DNA of 64,000 nt from JASHVB01 sp035523995 (GTDB lineage: Bacteria; Pseudomonadota; Alphaproteobacteria; Acetobacterales; Acetobacteraceae): NCBI GenBank assembly GCA_035523995.1, contig DATKPQ010000107.1, positions 51,079 through 115,078 of the forward strand, given 5' to 3'. The notes beneath the pieces were generated by a model. That model was not told where the DNA came from and ran no database searches. It was given only the letters and a program-made list of their open reading frames with translations. This document shows positions 1 to 8,140 of the stretch, one piece after another; positions within the stretch are counted from its first letter, which is position 1, and the number at the start of each line of letters is the position of its first letter. The translations under genes and the position numbers were made by a program.

Positions 1-2296
1 GATCGGGCGACGCAGGCATGATCGCGTCCACTTCCGCGGCCTCGGCGCCGCCGCCCATCCAGACCAACGCCGCACGGCTGCCGAACGCGGTGTTGCGCAG
101 CCGGATCACGAAGACCTCGCCTGGCATGCCGGCGAGGTTTCCTTGCAGCACCACCAGGTCCACTGCGCCACGCTGCGCCTCCAGTCGCTCGGCCAGCGCC
201 AGCCCCAGGTAGCCGTCCGGCGCCGTCTCAACCATCAGGCCCAGCTCGGCAAGCTGAGCAGACAGCGCCCGCCGCGCCGGGCCGTCGTCGGCGACAATCA
301 ATCCGGTGCGGCCGGCAAAGGGCAGGTTGCGCTCCTGCACCGGCACGCGCTCGGCTGGGCATTCGAAGGTGAATTCGCTGCCCACGCCCAGCGCGCTCTC
401 CAGGGCGATGGTGCCGTTCATCGCGCGCGCGTTCTCGCGGCACAACGCCAGCCCCAGGCCCAGCCCGCCTTGAGGGGTGCCATCGTGCGCACGCCCGCGC
501 CGGAAACGTTCAAAGACCGCCTCGCGCTCGCTGGGATCGATGCCGGGGCCGGTGTCCGACACCGCAATGCGCAGCCGGCTATGCCCGTCGGCTTCCACCG
601 CAGACGCCCGGATCTCCACCCGGCCGCTCTGCGTATACTTCACCGCGTTGCTGGCGAGGTTGAACACCACCTGGCGCAGCCGCGACGGATCGACCAGCCA
701 CTGCCCCCGCAGCAGGTCGTCGCAACGGGTCAGCAGTTCCAGCGCCTTGTCGCGCGCCTGCGGGCGCAACACGTCCACGACGTCCTGCACCAGGGCACTG
801 ACGTCGACCGGTTCGCAGACCAGGGCGCCGGCGCTCTCCTCCTCCGACACCGCCAGCAGGCCGTTGAGCATCCCCAGCAGCGCGCCGCAGCTTCCGTGCA
901 CCCGTTCCAGCCAGTCCCGTTGCTCTTGCTCCAGCGCGCCGTCGAGCAATAGCTCACAAGTGCCCATGATGCTGGCCATCGGCGTGCGGATGTCGTGCCC
1001 AAGCGAGGTCAACAGCCGGTCCTGGTGGCGCCGAGCCTCCGCCAGTGCCGTCTCCGCGGCATCGCGCGATTCCAGCGCGACGGCTTCGCCCGTCACGTCG
1101 CGTCCGGCACAGACGAATCCGCCATCGTCCTCGGGCGTCAGCGCGATGCGCCAGGTGCGGCCGTCCATTGCAACGCGTTGGTTCTCGACCACGGACCGTT
1201 GTTGCAGACCGGCCGCCAGTTCGGCCGCTCTCCCGGACTCCTCCGGCAAGCCCAGATTCGGCAGCAACTCATGGCCGATTGCGTCTCGCAGCGGCACCGG
1301 CAACGCGCCATGGGCGGCCCTGATGATGCCTTCACTGTCCAGCGAGACCTGCCAGTCCGCGCCGAAGCCACTCGGGGCTTGCTCCGCCAGGGGCGGTCGC
1401 CGCCGGCCGACCATCGCGCCGCACAGACAAATCAGCCACGCCGCAATCAGCGTTCCCGCCGAAGCGATGATCGGCGCGTCCAGAATATGCGGCGGCAACG
1501 CGACGCTGGTGGGCAAACTGGCCGTCACAGCCGCGGCAATCGTGTGCAGCGGCGCAGTGCCGATCCAGCTCGTCGGCTGCCCGAACCAGGCGAGCACGGA
1601 CAGCATCAGGCGCTGGCTGCCATCGGCGGCGTCAGCCGCACCAGGCCGGCCGGGCCGCGGTGCCGCCAGAACTCCGTTCGGTCCACCGACCAGTGTCAAG
1701 GTGACCTTGTCCGGCAACCAGTGAGGGCTGATCAGGTCCGCCAGCGTGTGCTGGGGCAGAACGGCCCCGACCACGCCCACCAGGTTTCCTGCGTCATCGG
1801 CAACGGCGCGGGTAAGCACCACACCGTCGCTCAGACCGAGCCACGGCGCGTCCAACCGCTGCGGTTCCAGTGCGCCGGCGGGCGTAACAGCGGCGCTATG
1901 GAACCAGGCGGTATTTCCGACCTGCGCGTCCTGCCGCGCGAACGGCTCGGAAGCGGCAAGCAAATGGCCGTCGGGCGACAGCATGAACGTCGTGGCGGCG
2001 GGCAGCAGGGCCTGGAGCCGCAACACGCGGTCGGTCTGCTGCAGGCGGTCCGCCGTGAACTCGGAGGGTCGAACCGCCTGGATCTGGTCAGCGAAGCGCG
2101 CCAGGGTCGCATCGACGCTGGCCGCGACCCCCTGGGCCGCCAGACCGGCGCGTTGCGAGGCGTTGCGCCCGGTATCCGACAGGTCGGCACCGACCAGGAT
2201 GGTCCAGCCGCCAAGCAACAGCCCCGCACCAACGGCAAGCGTCAGCAGGACGACCAGACGGGGCAGGATGGCGCGGGTCGAAGCCGGGATTTTCAC
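1..2296 (-). CDS. Hybrid sensor histidine kinase, 3' end outside the window
   Basis: Membrane two-component kinase read on the minus strand with no stop before the left edge, so at least 765 residues. The start is GTG at 2296, preceded by a good ribosome site (aaggaagg). Order: N-terminal membrane segment, an extracytoplasmic sensor region of about 240 residues, a second membrane segment, a PAS-like stretch, the phosphoacceptor H-box (SLGHDIRTP, His434), an HATPase domain with N-box NLASNAVKYT and DTGPGI, the glycine-rich GGLGLGLAL, then a receiver-like domain. The receiver keeps an acidic pair (VADDGPARR), but the expected phosphoacceptor Asp is Gln718 (DLVVLQGNLAG). The signal it senses is unknown. 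A lipoprotein gene lies 91 bases upstream on the same strand. Confidence 0.88.
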   Translation of the reverse strand, partial: MKIPASTRAILPRLVVLLTLAVGAGLLLGGWTILVGADLSDTGRNASQRAGLAAQGVAASVDATLARFADQIQAVRPSEFTADRLQQTDRVLRLQALLPAATTFMLSPDGHLLAASEPFARQDAQVGNTAWFHSAAVTPAGALEPQRLDAPWLGLSDGVVLTRAVADDAGNLVGVVGAVLPQHTLADLISPHWLPDKVTLTLVGGPNGVLAAPRPGRPGAADAADGSQRLMLSVLAWFGQPTSWIGTAPLHTIAAAVTASLPTSVALPPHILDAPIIASAGTLIAAWLICLCGAMVGRRRPPLAEQAPSGFGADWQVSLDSEGIIRAAHGALPVPLRDAIGHELLPNLGLPEESGRAAELAAGLQQRSVVENQRVAMDGRTWRIALTPEDDGGFVCAGRDVTGEAVALESRDAAETALAEARRHQDRLLTSLGHDIRTPMASIMGTCELLLDGALEQEQRDWLERVHGSCGALLGMLNGLLAVSEEESAGALVCEPVDVSALVQDVVDVLRPQARDKALELLTRCDDLLRGQWLVDPSRLRQVVFNLASNAVKYTQSGRVEIRASAVEADGHSRLRIAVSDTGPGIDPSEREAVFERFRRGRAHDGTPQGGLGLGLALCRENARAMNGTIALESALGVGSEFTFECPAERVPVQERNLPFAGRTGLIVADDGPARRALSAQLAELGLMVETAPDGYLGLALAERLEAQRGAVDLVVLQGNLAGMPGEVFVIRLRNTAFGSRAALVWMGGGAEAAEVDAIMPASPD

Positions 2297-2387
2297 GAAT
2301 GACCTTCCTTGCCGTACTGCATGCGCCACCTCGGACTGCGGCGTGGTTACAACCGGTTCGTATTTGCCAGACGGCATATCGCCGGGC

Positions 2388-2945
2388 TCACAGCCCAGTC
2401 ACACTGTGGCGGGCGCAGGCAAACCACTCCCGGCCGGCATCGCCGGATTCCGGCAGCGAGAGGATAGGCAGCCCCGGCGTGTCCGCACGAAGCTCCAGTG
2501 TGCCGCCGCTGAGCAACATGAGGATGCGGCCGAGGGTAGTCTCGTTGCGCGGCAGGTAGAAGACCGCCTGACCGCTGGCAAGGCCGTCGCCTGCGATCGT
2601 CCATTGGCCTGCAGGTCCGGCGAAATGTGCCGCCATATGCGGTGGCGCGGGTGCGGGCAGCGAAACAACGAGACGGAGCGGTCCTTCCGGGCGAACGATC
2701 ATCAGCAGGCTCGCCTGGCTGGCCCTGGCGGACATCGTGCAGGCCTTGGGCGTGGTATCGAAGCCCCACACCGTCCGCAGGACAGGACGGGTGAGAGGAG
2801 GTGGCGGCGGCAGCGGCAGTGGCATGGCGGCTGCCGGCGGCGGCGGCGGTTGTGCCGTTTTTGTGCAGCAGGCCAGCGCCAGCCCGAGCGGCAGAGCGGC
2901 GAGCTTACAAAGGCGCGGAGAGACGAGTCGGCTGGGGCGAGACAT
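2388..2945 (-). CDS. Putative lipoprotein, proline-rich, unknown function
   Basis: A 185-residue protein starting with a basic, hydrophobic signal peptide that ends in LALACC, which resembles a lipobox. A proline-rich linker follows at about residues 33-52 (QPPPPP, LPPPPP) and then a compact domain of about 130 residues. In that domain I see VWGFDT, a central TIAGDGLASGQAV stretch and WFACARHS near the end. I do not recognise the family. It lies upstream of the sensor kinase on the same strand and could be co-transcribed with it, so an envelope accessory role for that kinase is possible but only inferred. Confidence 0.6.
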   Translation of the reverse strand: MSRPSRLVSPRLCKLAALPLGLALACCTKTAQPPPPPAAAMPLPLPPPPPLTRPVLRTVWGFDTTPKACTMSARASQASLLMIVRPEGPLRLVVSLPAPAPPHMAAHFAGPAGQWTIAGDGLASGQAVFYLPRNETTLGRILMLLSGGTLELRADTPGLPILSLPESGDAGREWFACARHSVTGL

Positions 2946-3519
2946 GCTGGGGCGGTTTAGCAGATTGTTGGGATGTCGTGGTGAAGGATCGACCGCGCCG
3001 CGTCAGAAGCAATGATCGGCCTGAGATCCCGATCGCGTCGCAATGATGAGTTGGGCCGGTCGGCAACCGGATAGCGAGCCGGCGGTGCGTGTCAATCTGT
3101 CCTGGCGGCTACTCCCCATGTCATGCGAGTTGCCCACCAACCGGCGCGGCCGACCAGCGACTGAATGAAACCGCGCACGACGGAACGATTCCCTGCCTCC
3201 GTGGGCGTACAGACCGAAGACATGGGCGACACATGTTCGGGGACATGCGTAACAGGTTGCACGGGGTTGCTCGCATTGCGCGGATCGATCTGCGCTGTGC
3301 GATCAACGACAAAAATTGCTTCCCGTACCCCTGCGGTCGTGGTGGGGCGCAAGTCGATTGGCCGGCCGAGACGAACGCCTGACTGCCTCCCGGCAGCGCA
3401 AATCCTGCCACACTCGCACTCGCACTCGCCCTCGCACTCGCCCTGCGCGTGATAGACAGACTTCGTGACATCCCGGATATTCGCCAGCGACGGGTGTGAA
3501 TTCGGGTGGGGTGCGCCGC
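2946..3519. other. Intergenic region between divergent genes
   Basis: About 570 bases separate the lipoprotein gene and the glycosyltransferase gene. No gene is recognised. At 3218-3262 the hexamer-like word acatg recurs three times in a short space (gaagacatgg, cacatgttcg, gacatgcgt), which resembles the repeated ends of some insertion sequences, but no transposase is nearby. A short cactcg tandem lies at 3411-3444. Confidence 0.5.
3411..3444. repeat. Short tandem repeat, cactcg/ccctcg units
   Basis: Five to six imperfect hexamers of the cactcg type run head to tail about 75 bases before the glycosyltransferase start. They are outside the coding frame I chose. Slippage could change the spacing between promoter and gene, but nothing in the sequence proves this. 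Confidence 0.6.
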
Positions 3520-4767
3520 ATGGAGCCAAATGCAACCCTGGACCGCGACGCGTTTCCCCTGGCCGGACGCAAAATCTCCATCGAACCCAGGGAAAGAGCA
3601 ACTTCGCCTTCATTCCAGGCCAAATATCCGATGGTGCGCAACCTGGGGTTGATCCCGGAAGGCCTCAGACTCGCGATGGAGGAGTCCTGGAGCCGCGGCC
3701 GGTTCGCAGACCGCGATATCGAGATATTCCTTATCCACGGCGCCTATGTCGTGAGGGAGTGCCTGATTTTCGACGACAACCTTCAGGTACTGTCGAATGC
3801 CAGCGACCAGTACACGGGCGAGGAGATCGAAGCTGCGCTGGACTGCATCTTGAGCCAACTCAACGCCAACGCGGTTCCTCACCTCACTGCCCCCGCTATT
3901 TTGTCGAAACGGCGGGCGGTCAACAACTACGGCCATTTCCTGATCGAAATGCTGCCGATGGCGATGATTGCCAACCAGCTCGTCGGTCATTTCGATCCCC
4001 TGTTCATTTTGCATCGCGGCGAGCCACCGATGCTCGACGTGAATTTGCGGGCATTCCGCTTGCTCGGCATCCCGCCGGGCCGGTTGCTGATACGCGACTC
4101 GCAGGAGCCCGTGCATGTCGACCACCTCGTCGTGGTAAGAGGCCTCACCGATCACGGCAGCTACATGTCGCCACTGTGTATCGACTACCTCGCCAGCCTC
4201 GCCGAGAAAGTATCGGCCGGCGAACAAAAGCAACTGTTCGTGCGGCGGCGGCCAGGCTGGCGCCGCGGCCGCGCGCTGGTCAACGAGTCGGAGTTGTGCC
4301 AGCAATTGGAGGCGCTTGGCTTCCACGCCATCGAACCCGGCGAAATGACGCTCGAGCAACAGATCTCCGCGTTCAGCGGCGCAGACCAGGTCGTCGGCAT
4401 CAGCGGCGCGGCACTCTCCAACATCGCCTTTTGCCGTCCGGGTACAAGCGTGGTCAACGTGGTCCCTTCGCACTTCCCTGACACGTTCTTCTGGTTCATC
4501 GCGACGCATAAAATGCTCCGCTACACCGAGCTGCGCGGCCAGTCCCTCACGCAAGAGGAGTCCGACCACCTCGCGGACTTTCGCATCAGTGAAGCAGACC
4601 TGCGATGGCTTGACGGCTTGCTCCGAGAAGCCCGGCCGAGCAGCGCGGCAGAGACGACGGCTTACGTCCATGGCAACCTGCCGTTATATGGGCTCAGCGT
4701 CCGCCTCGATGCCAACCACCCATCGCCAACGATGTCTCTCGCCAACCCTGCATCGCGGAAAATCTAA
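3520..4767 (+). CDS. Glycosyltransferase family 61 (DUF563-like) protein
   Basis: A 415-residue soluble protein that resembles GT61 glycosyltransferases, enzymes that add sugars such as xylose or GlcNAc to glycans. Typical features are the NNYGHFLIEMLP motif in the middle, the FVRRRPGWRR phosphate-binding-like segment, VNESEL, and the C-terminal EQISAFSGADQVVGISGAALSN block that ends in the PGTSVVNVVP strand. ATG 3520 is chosen because a G-rich ribosome site (ggtgggg) precedes it. A GTG eight codons upstream is possible. The methyltransferase gene follows on the same strand after about 250 bases, which suggests a small surface-polysaccharide locus. Donor and acceptor cannot be read from the sequence. 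Confidence 0.8.
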   Translation: MEPNATLDRDAFPLAGRKISIEPRERATSPSFQAKYPMVRNLGLIPEGLRLAMEESWSRGRFADRDIEIFLIHGAYVVRECLIFDDNLQVLSNASDQYTGEEIEAALDCILSQLNANAVPHLTAPAILSKRRAVNNYGHFLIEMLPMAMIANQLVGHFDPLFILHRGEPPMLDVNLRAFRLLGIPPGRLLIRDSQEPVHVDHLVVVRGLTDHGSYMSPLCIDYLASLAEKVSAGEQKQLFVRRRPGWRRGRALVNESELCQQLEALGFHAIEPGEMTLEQQISAFSGADQVVGISGAALSNIAFCRPGTSVVNVVPSHFPDTFFWFIATHKMLRYTELRGQSLTQEESDHLADFRISEADLRWLDGLLREARPSSAAETTAYVHGNLPLYGLSVRLDANHPSPTMSLANPASRKI

Positions 4768-4802
4768 ACGCTAAGGTCCAGACTGATGGTGATTGCTCCA
4801 CC

Positions 4803-4876
4803 TGTCATTGCGAGCGAAACGCAGCAAGCCCCAAGGGACATTCGCGCGTCCTGTCGGCGGAGATTGCTTCGTACGC
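4803..4876. repeat. Dispersed palindromic repeat, family A
   Basis: The left arm gtcattgcgagcgaaacg and the right arm ggagattgcttcg bracket about 40 bases. Similar elements recur at least ten more times in the window. The repeat is open in the frame of the following methyltransferase and would add a false N-terminus if translated. Confidence 0.75.
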
Positions 4877-5023
4877 CACGGTATTGTCATGTGCCGGAAG
4901 GGGGCTGCATTAACGAGGCGGCATCGCCGACGGCTCGCGATAATCAGGGTCAGCGTCGGCGATCTCAGCGGTCGCTGCCGCACATTGCGTGTCCACGGCG
5001 CCTGCCCGGTGGGCCGGTGGGAA

Positions 5024-6544
5024 ATGCCTGATACCGCACACGCACTGTCGCCCACTGGCACATCCGGCCCGTCAATCCACCCTGGCGGTGTCGCACTGCT
5101 GCAATGCACCGGTTGCGGGCAGCCGCTCGCGACGGCCGGCGGGGCAGTCGCCTGCACCGACTGTAACATTACCTTTTCCACCAACGACGGGATCATCGAT
5201 TTCGTGGCGAGCGCCTCGGCCACTGCCCTGGATGATATCGATTATGACCAATTCTACGCCATAAGTCCCGAGTCATCGCTCCGGCTTTATCAAACCATAA
5301 AGTCGTCCGCAGGACCGTTCTGGCCAAGGCATTTTGGCAACGTGCTTGAGGTCGGATGCGGCACCGGCGGATCCAGCATGGCGGTCCTGCGCCAGTCCGA
5401 AGCATCGAATGTCGTGATCACAGACATATCGACGAAGATGTTGCGCATATGCCGCGCCCGAATCAACAAGCTGGGACGCATCCGCGCCACGAGCCTGACC
5501 TTCGCCAGCTACAGCGGCATTGAAGACTGTATCGCACCGGAAGCGTTCGACACGTGCTACGGCACATCGGTCGTGCACCATGTCACCGATGTCCCGCGCT
5601 TTCTCAGGCATATGTATCGGTCACTGAAGCCCGGCGGGCGGGCCTTTTTCATGGAGCCGAATGCGCATTTCCATCACGCCCTCACGTCAACGCTCGCCGG
5701 CATCCTGGCCGCATCGCTCCGCCAGCCGGTCATCCCGGAGCAAGACATGAGCGTGATGTACAACTGGATGGCAGAAGTTCATTGCAACGTCGTCAACAGC
5801 GGCGACGCAGAAATCTTGGCCGATCGCGAAGACAAGCACCAGTTCACAGCAGAGACCTTTGAAGCCATGGCCAAGGATGCCGGCTTCACAACCGCAATGT
5901 CGCTACCGTGCCACGTTGATCCGACCGGTTGGGATGCGATTCGCGTCTATCTTGACCAATGCGGTGTGAGCGAACACGCGTTAAACGTTATGCGGCAGCT
6001 CTGGCCATTGGCGCAGCGATGGTACTTCGCTTCGCTAAAGCCCAGGGACCGCTCGCCAAGCTATTTGTTCTGGCTGACCAAGGAAGGCCAGCAGACCTCG
6101 CGGCCGCGAGCGCCGGTGGCTCCGCCTCGGCAAGCGGCCACGGCAGCGCCATCCGCATCCCCGGCCCCCTTGGACCTGTGGCTGGAACTGGCGATTCAGC
6201 AAACCGATGATTGCCTCGAAATCGTAGCAGAGGGATGGTGCGCGGCCGCCGATCGTGTGAAATCGGTGGAGATGGCCTTCGGCGGGCACAAGCTTCACCT
6301 GCCGATATGGCGCCCGCGTCCCGACGTACAGATTGCGATCAATTCCGGCCTCGTCTATCCGGCGCTGCATGCGATTTGTTCCGGTATCTCCGGAAAGGTT
6401 CCCCTGCGGGACCATGACGGCGCTGATGGCCCAATCTCCGTACAGGTCGCCATCGTGGCAATCGATAACCGCATCATCCCAGTCGGCGCGATCGATCTGA
6501 TGCCGAATGGAGGCAGCGAAGTGCTGAGCAAGCAAATCAGATGA
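5024..6544 (+). CDS. SAM-dependent methyltransferase with N-terminal zinc ribbon and C-terminal extra domain
   Basis: A 506-residue protein. Residues 28-47 hold two CxxC pairs (CTGC and CTDC), a Trm112-like zinc ribbon. A class I methyltransferase fold follows, with the SAM motif VLEVGCGTGGSS at about 108-118, an acidic strand end (VITDIS), GTSVVHHV and LKPGGRAFFMEPN. Residues from about 380 on form a separate domain (DLWLELAIQQ, EGWCAAADRVKSVEMAFGG) like beta-sandwich domains attached to some glycan enzymes. The frame is open back to 4793, but that part is a dispersed repeat, so ATG 5024 is preferred. The substrate is unknown. Next to GT61, a glycan or glycolipid is likely. Confidence 0.8.
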   Translation: MPDTAHALSPTGTSGPSIHPGGVALLQCTGCGQPLATAGGAVACTDCNITFSTNDGIIDFVASASATALDDIDYDQFYAISPESSLRLYQTIKSSAGPFWPRHFGNVLEVGCGTGGSSMAVLRQSEASNVVITDISTKMLRICRARINKLGRIRATSLTFASYSGIEDCIAPEAFDTCYGTSVVHHVTDVPRFLRHMYRSLKPGGRAFFMEPNAHFHHALTSTLAGILAASLRQPVIPEQDMSVMYNWMAEVHCNVVNSGDAEILADREDKHQFTAETFEAMAKDAGFTTAMSLPCHVDPTGWDAIRVYLDQCGVSEHALNVMRQLWPLAQRWYFASLKPRDRSPSYLFWLTKEGQQTSRPRAPVAPPRQAATAAPSASPAPLDLWLELAIQQTDDCLEIVAEGWCAAADRVKSVEMAFGGHKLHLPIWRPRPDVQIAINSGLVYPALHAICSGISGKVPLRDHDGADGPISVQVAIVAIDNRIIPVGAIDLMPNGGSEVLSKQIR

Positions 6545-6550
6545 GCGCGG

Positions 6551-6622
6551 CAGCCTCTCCCGTGCCAGCGGGAGACGTCGAGCGGCAAGCACCGGGGTGA
6601 TCGGGTCGGCACGCAGCAAGCC
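6551..6622. repeat. Dispersed repeat, family D
   Basis: Contains the cctctcccgtgccagcgggag hairpin-like half (given here as 6554-6574) and the gggtgatcgggtcggcacgc tail. The same pieces recur between rpsA and sppA, between livH and its binding protein, and at the end of a LysR gene. It lies between the convergent methyltransferase and ihfB genes. Confidence 0.6.
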
Positions 6623-6651
6623 ACTGTACCGCCCCCAACAGTCCTCGACCT

Positions 6652-6978
6652 CTAGCCCAGACCTCTCCCGCCCTCGCGCGCGAGGTTCTTGCTGTCTCCC
6701 GCCTTGTTCACCCGCTCACGCAACTCTTTCCCGGCCTTGAAGAACGGTACCGCTTTTTCGTCCACCGGCACCGCCTCGCCGGTCCGCGGATTGCGGCCGG
6801 TGCGCGCATCCCGCCGCTTCACCGTGAACGCACCGAAGCCACGCAGCTCCACCCGCTCACCCCGCGCAAGGGCAGCGGAAATCTCTTCAAAAATCGTGGC
6901 CACGATGGTTTCGACATCCGCCGCGCGCAGATGCGGATTGGCGCTCGCGAGTTCGGCAATGAGTTCCGACCTGGTCAC
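6652..6978 (-). CDS. ihfB: Integration host factor subunit beta
   Basis: A 108-residue DNA-bending protein of the HU/IHF family. It forms a heterodimer with IHF-alpha and shapes promoters, recombination sites and the nucleoid. It opens with MTRSELIAELA and carries the signature region GERVELRGFGAFTVKRRDARTGRNPRTGE, in two parts here (residues 40-52 and 53-68), with the DNA-intercalating NPRTGE loop. The C-terminal tail after FFKAGKELRERVN is longer than usual. It is last in the minus-strand order rpsA, sppA, ihfB, with about 30 bases after sppA, a common alphaproteobacterial arrangement. This linkage favours the beta subunit over HU or IHF-alpha. Confidence 0.93.
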   Translation of the reverse strand: MTRSELIAELASANPHLRAADVETIVATIFEEISAALARGERVELRGFGAFTVKRRDARTGRNPRTGEAVPVDEKAVPFFKAGKELRERVNKAGDSKNLAREGGRGLG

Positions 6979-7009
6979 GCCGTCTTCCCCGGTTTATCGG
7001 CTGAGAGCG

Positions 7010-7933
7010 TCAGCCGCCGGAACGATGCCAGACTGCCCACGCTCCGTCAAGCATAACACCTTGGGAAATCACGCTTTTCCAGACACCGGTCAGAATCGGC
7101 CCCAACGTGCCGGACAGGGTGCGTTCGGCGAAGCCTTCGGTCGAGACGTCCTCCACCGGCAGGCTCTCCGGCACGCCCTTGTTCTTGGCCAACCACAGCC
7201 GCGCATCATGCTCGCCGCCGATTGCGTCGATCAGGCCGAGTTGCAAGGCTTGCTGTCCCGTATAGGCGCGTCCGTCGCCAAGCTGGCGCACTTTCGCCGG
7301 GTCCATGTGACGCCCGGCCGCAACCATGGCGACGAACTGGCCATACATGTCCATCACCAGGCCTTCCAGCACCTGCTGGCCTTGCGGCGACAGCGGCGCC
7401 GTCAGGCTGGGCTGGTTCTTCAGCGGCCCCGACACGATGGTCTGCACATCCACGCCCAGTTTGGACAGCAGGCCGCCTACTTCCGGCGCTTCCAGCAGCA
7501 CGCCGATGGAGCCGGTCAGTGTGCCTTCATGGGCGTAGATGCGCGTGGCCGGCACGGAGATCATGTAGGCTGCGGAAGCGGCCAGCGCGCCCATGCACAC
7601 CACCACGGGCTTCTTCGCGGCGACCTCAGCGATGGCGTCATGCAGGCTCTCGCCGCCGGCCACACTGCCGCCTGGGCTGTCAACCCGCACGATCAGTGCC
7701 TTCACGCTGGCATCATCGGCCAGCTTTTCAACAGCATGGGTAAGCTTTGGGTTCTCGGTGATCAGGCCGCTGACATCCAGACGTGCAACATGGTCGCCGG
7801 TGAAGCCGAAGCCACTGCCCCGCACCGCCACCAGCACCGCGGCGAGGACGGCCAGGATGGCAAAGCTGCGCCAGAAGATCAGCCGCCGCTTGAGCCGATG
7901 GCGATCCAGCAGCAGATCGGTTTCCAGGCTCAC
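7010..7933 (-). CDS. sppA: Signal peptide peptidase SppA, S49 family, short form
   Basis: A 307-residue membrane-anchored serine protease that degrades leftover signal peptides. One membrane segment (about residues 18-38) follows a basic N-terminus. The Ser/Lys dyad is visible: Ser120 in ALAASAAYMIS and Lys172 in SGPLKNQPS. The conserved RVDSPGGSVAGGE and GSIGV motifs are also present. Length fits the short, single-domain form found in alphaproteobacteria rather than the 600-residue E. coli form. It lies between rpsA and ihfB on the same strand, separated from rpsA by a family D repeat. Confidence 0.93.
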   Translation of the reverse strand: MSLETDLLLDRHRLKRRLIFWRSFAILAVLAAVLVAVRGSGFGFTGDHVARLDVSGLITENPKLTHAVEKLADDASVKALIVRVDSPGGSVAGGESLHDAIAEVAAKKPVVVCMGALAASAAYMISVPATRIYAHEGTLTGSIGVLLEAPEVGGLLSKLGVDVQTIVSGPLKNQPSLTAPLSPQGQQVLEGLVMDMYGQFVAMVAAGRHMDPAKVRQLGDGRAYTGQQALQLGLIDAIGGEHDARLWLAKNKGVPESLPVEDVSTEGFAERTLSGTLGPILTGVWKSVISQGVMLDGAWAVWHRSGG

Positions 7934-7990
7934 AAAACCTCTCGCGCTTGCGGGGTTGCGCCGCGCAATGCATCAAGGCGCGGCACGAAG

Positions 7991-8136
7991 CGACCCGGGT
8001 CCGGGTGATCGGGTCTGCGCGCTGCAAACAAACTCACTGCCCCGCGCCGATCGCCCCGGATCGGGTCCGGGGCTGCCTCTCGCCCGTGGCGCCAGGCGCG
8101 GCGGCCTCTCCCGCGAACCGGGAGAGGTGCCCCGAC
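7991..8136. repeat. Dispersed repeat, family D, between rpsA and sppA
   Basis: Contains gggtgatcgggtctgcgcgc, then cctctcccgcgaaccgggagagg, a near-perfect inverted repeat (8104-8126). It lies just after the rpsA stop in the direction of transcription and could act as a processing or termination signal, but no T-tract follows. Confidence 0.6.
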
Positions 8137-8140
8137 ACTA

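Noticed and set aside
143..2302. Long plus-strand open frames over the sensor kinase
   Set aside because: They are antisense shadows of the kinase in a GC-rich sequence. The minus-strand frame has histidine kinase motifs; the plus frames have none.
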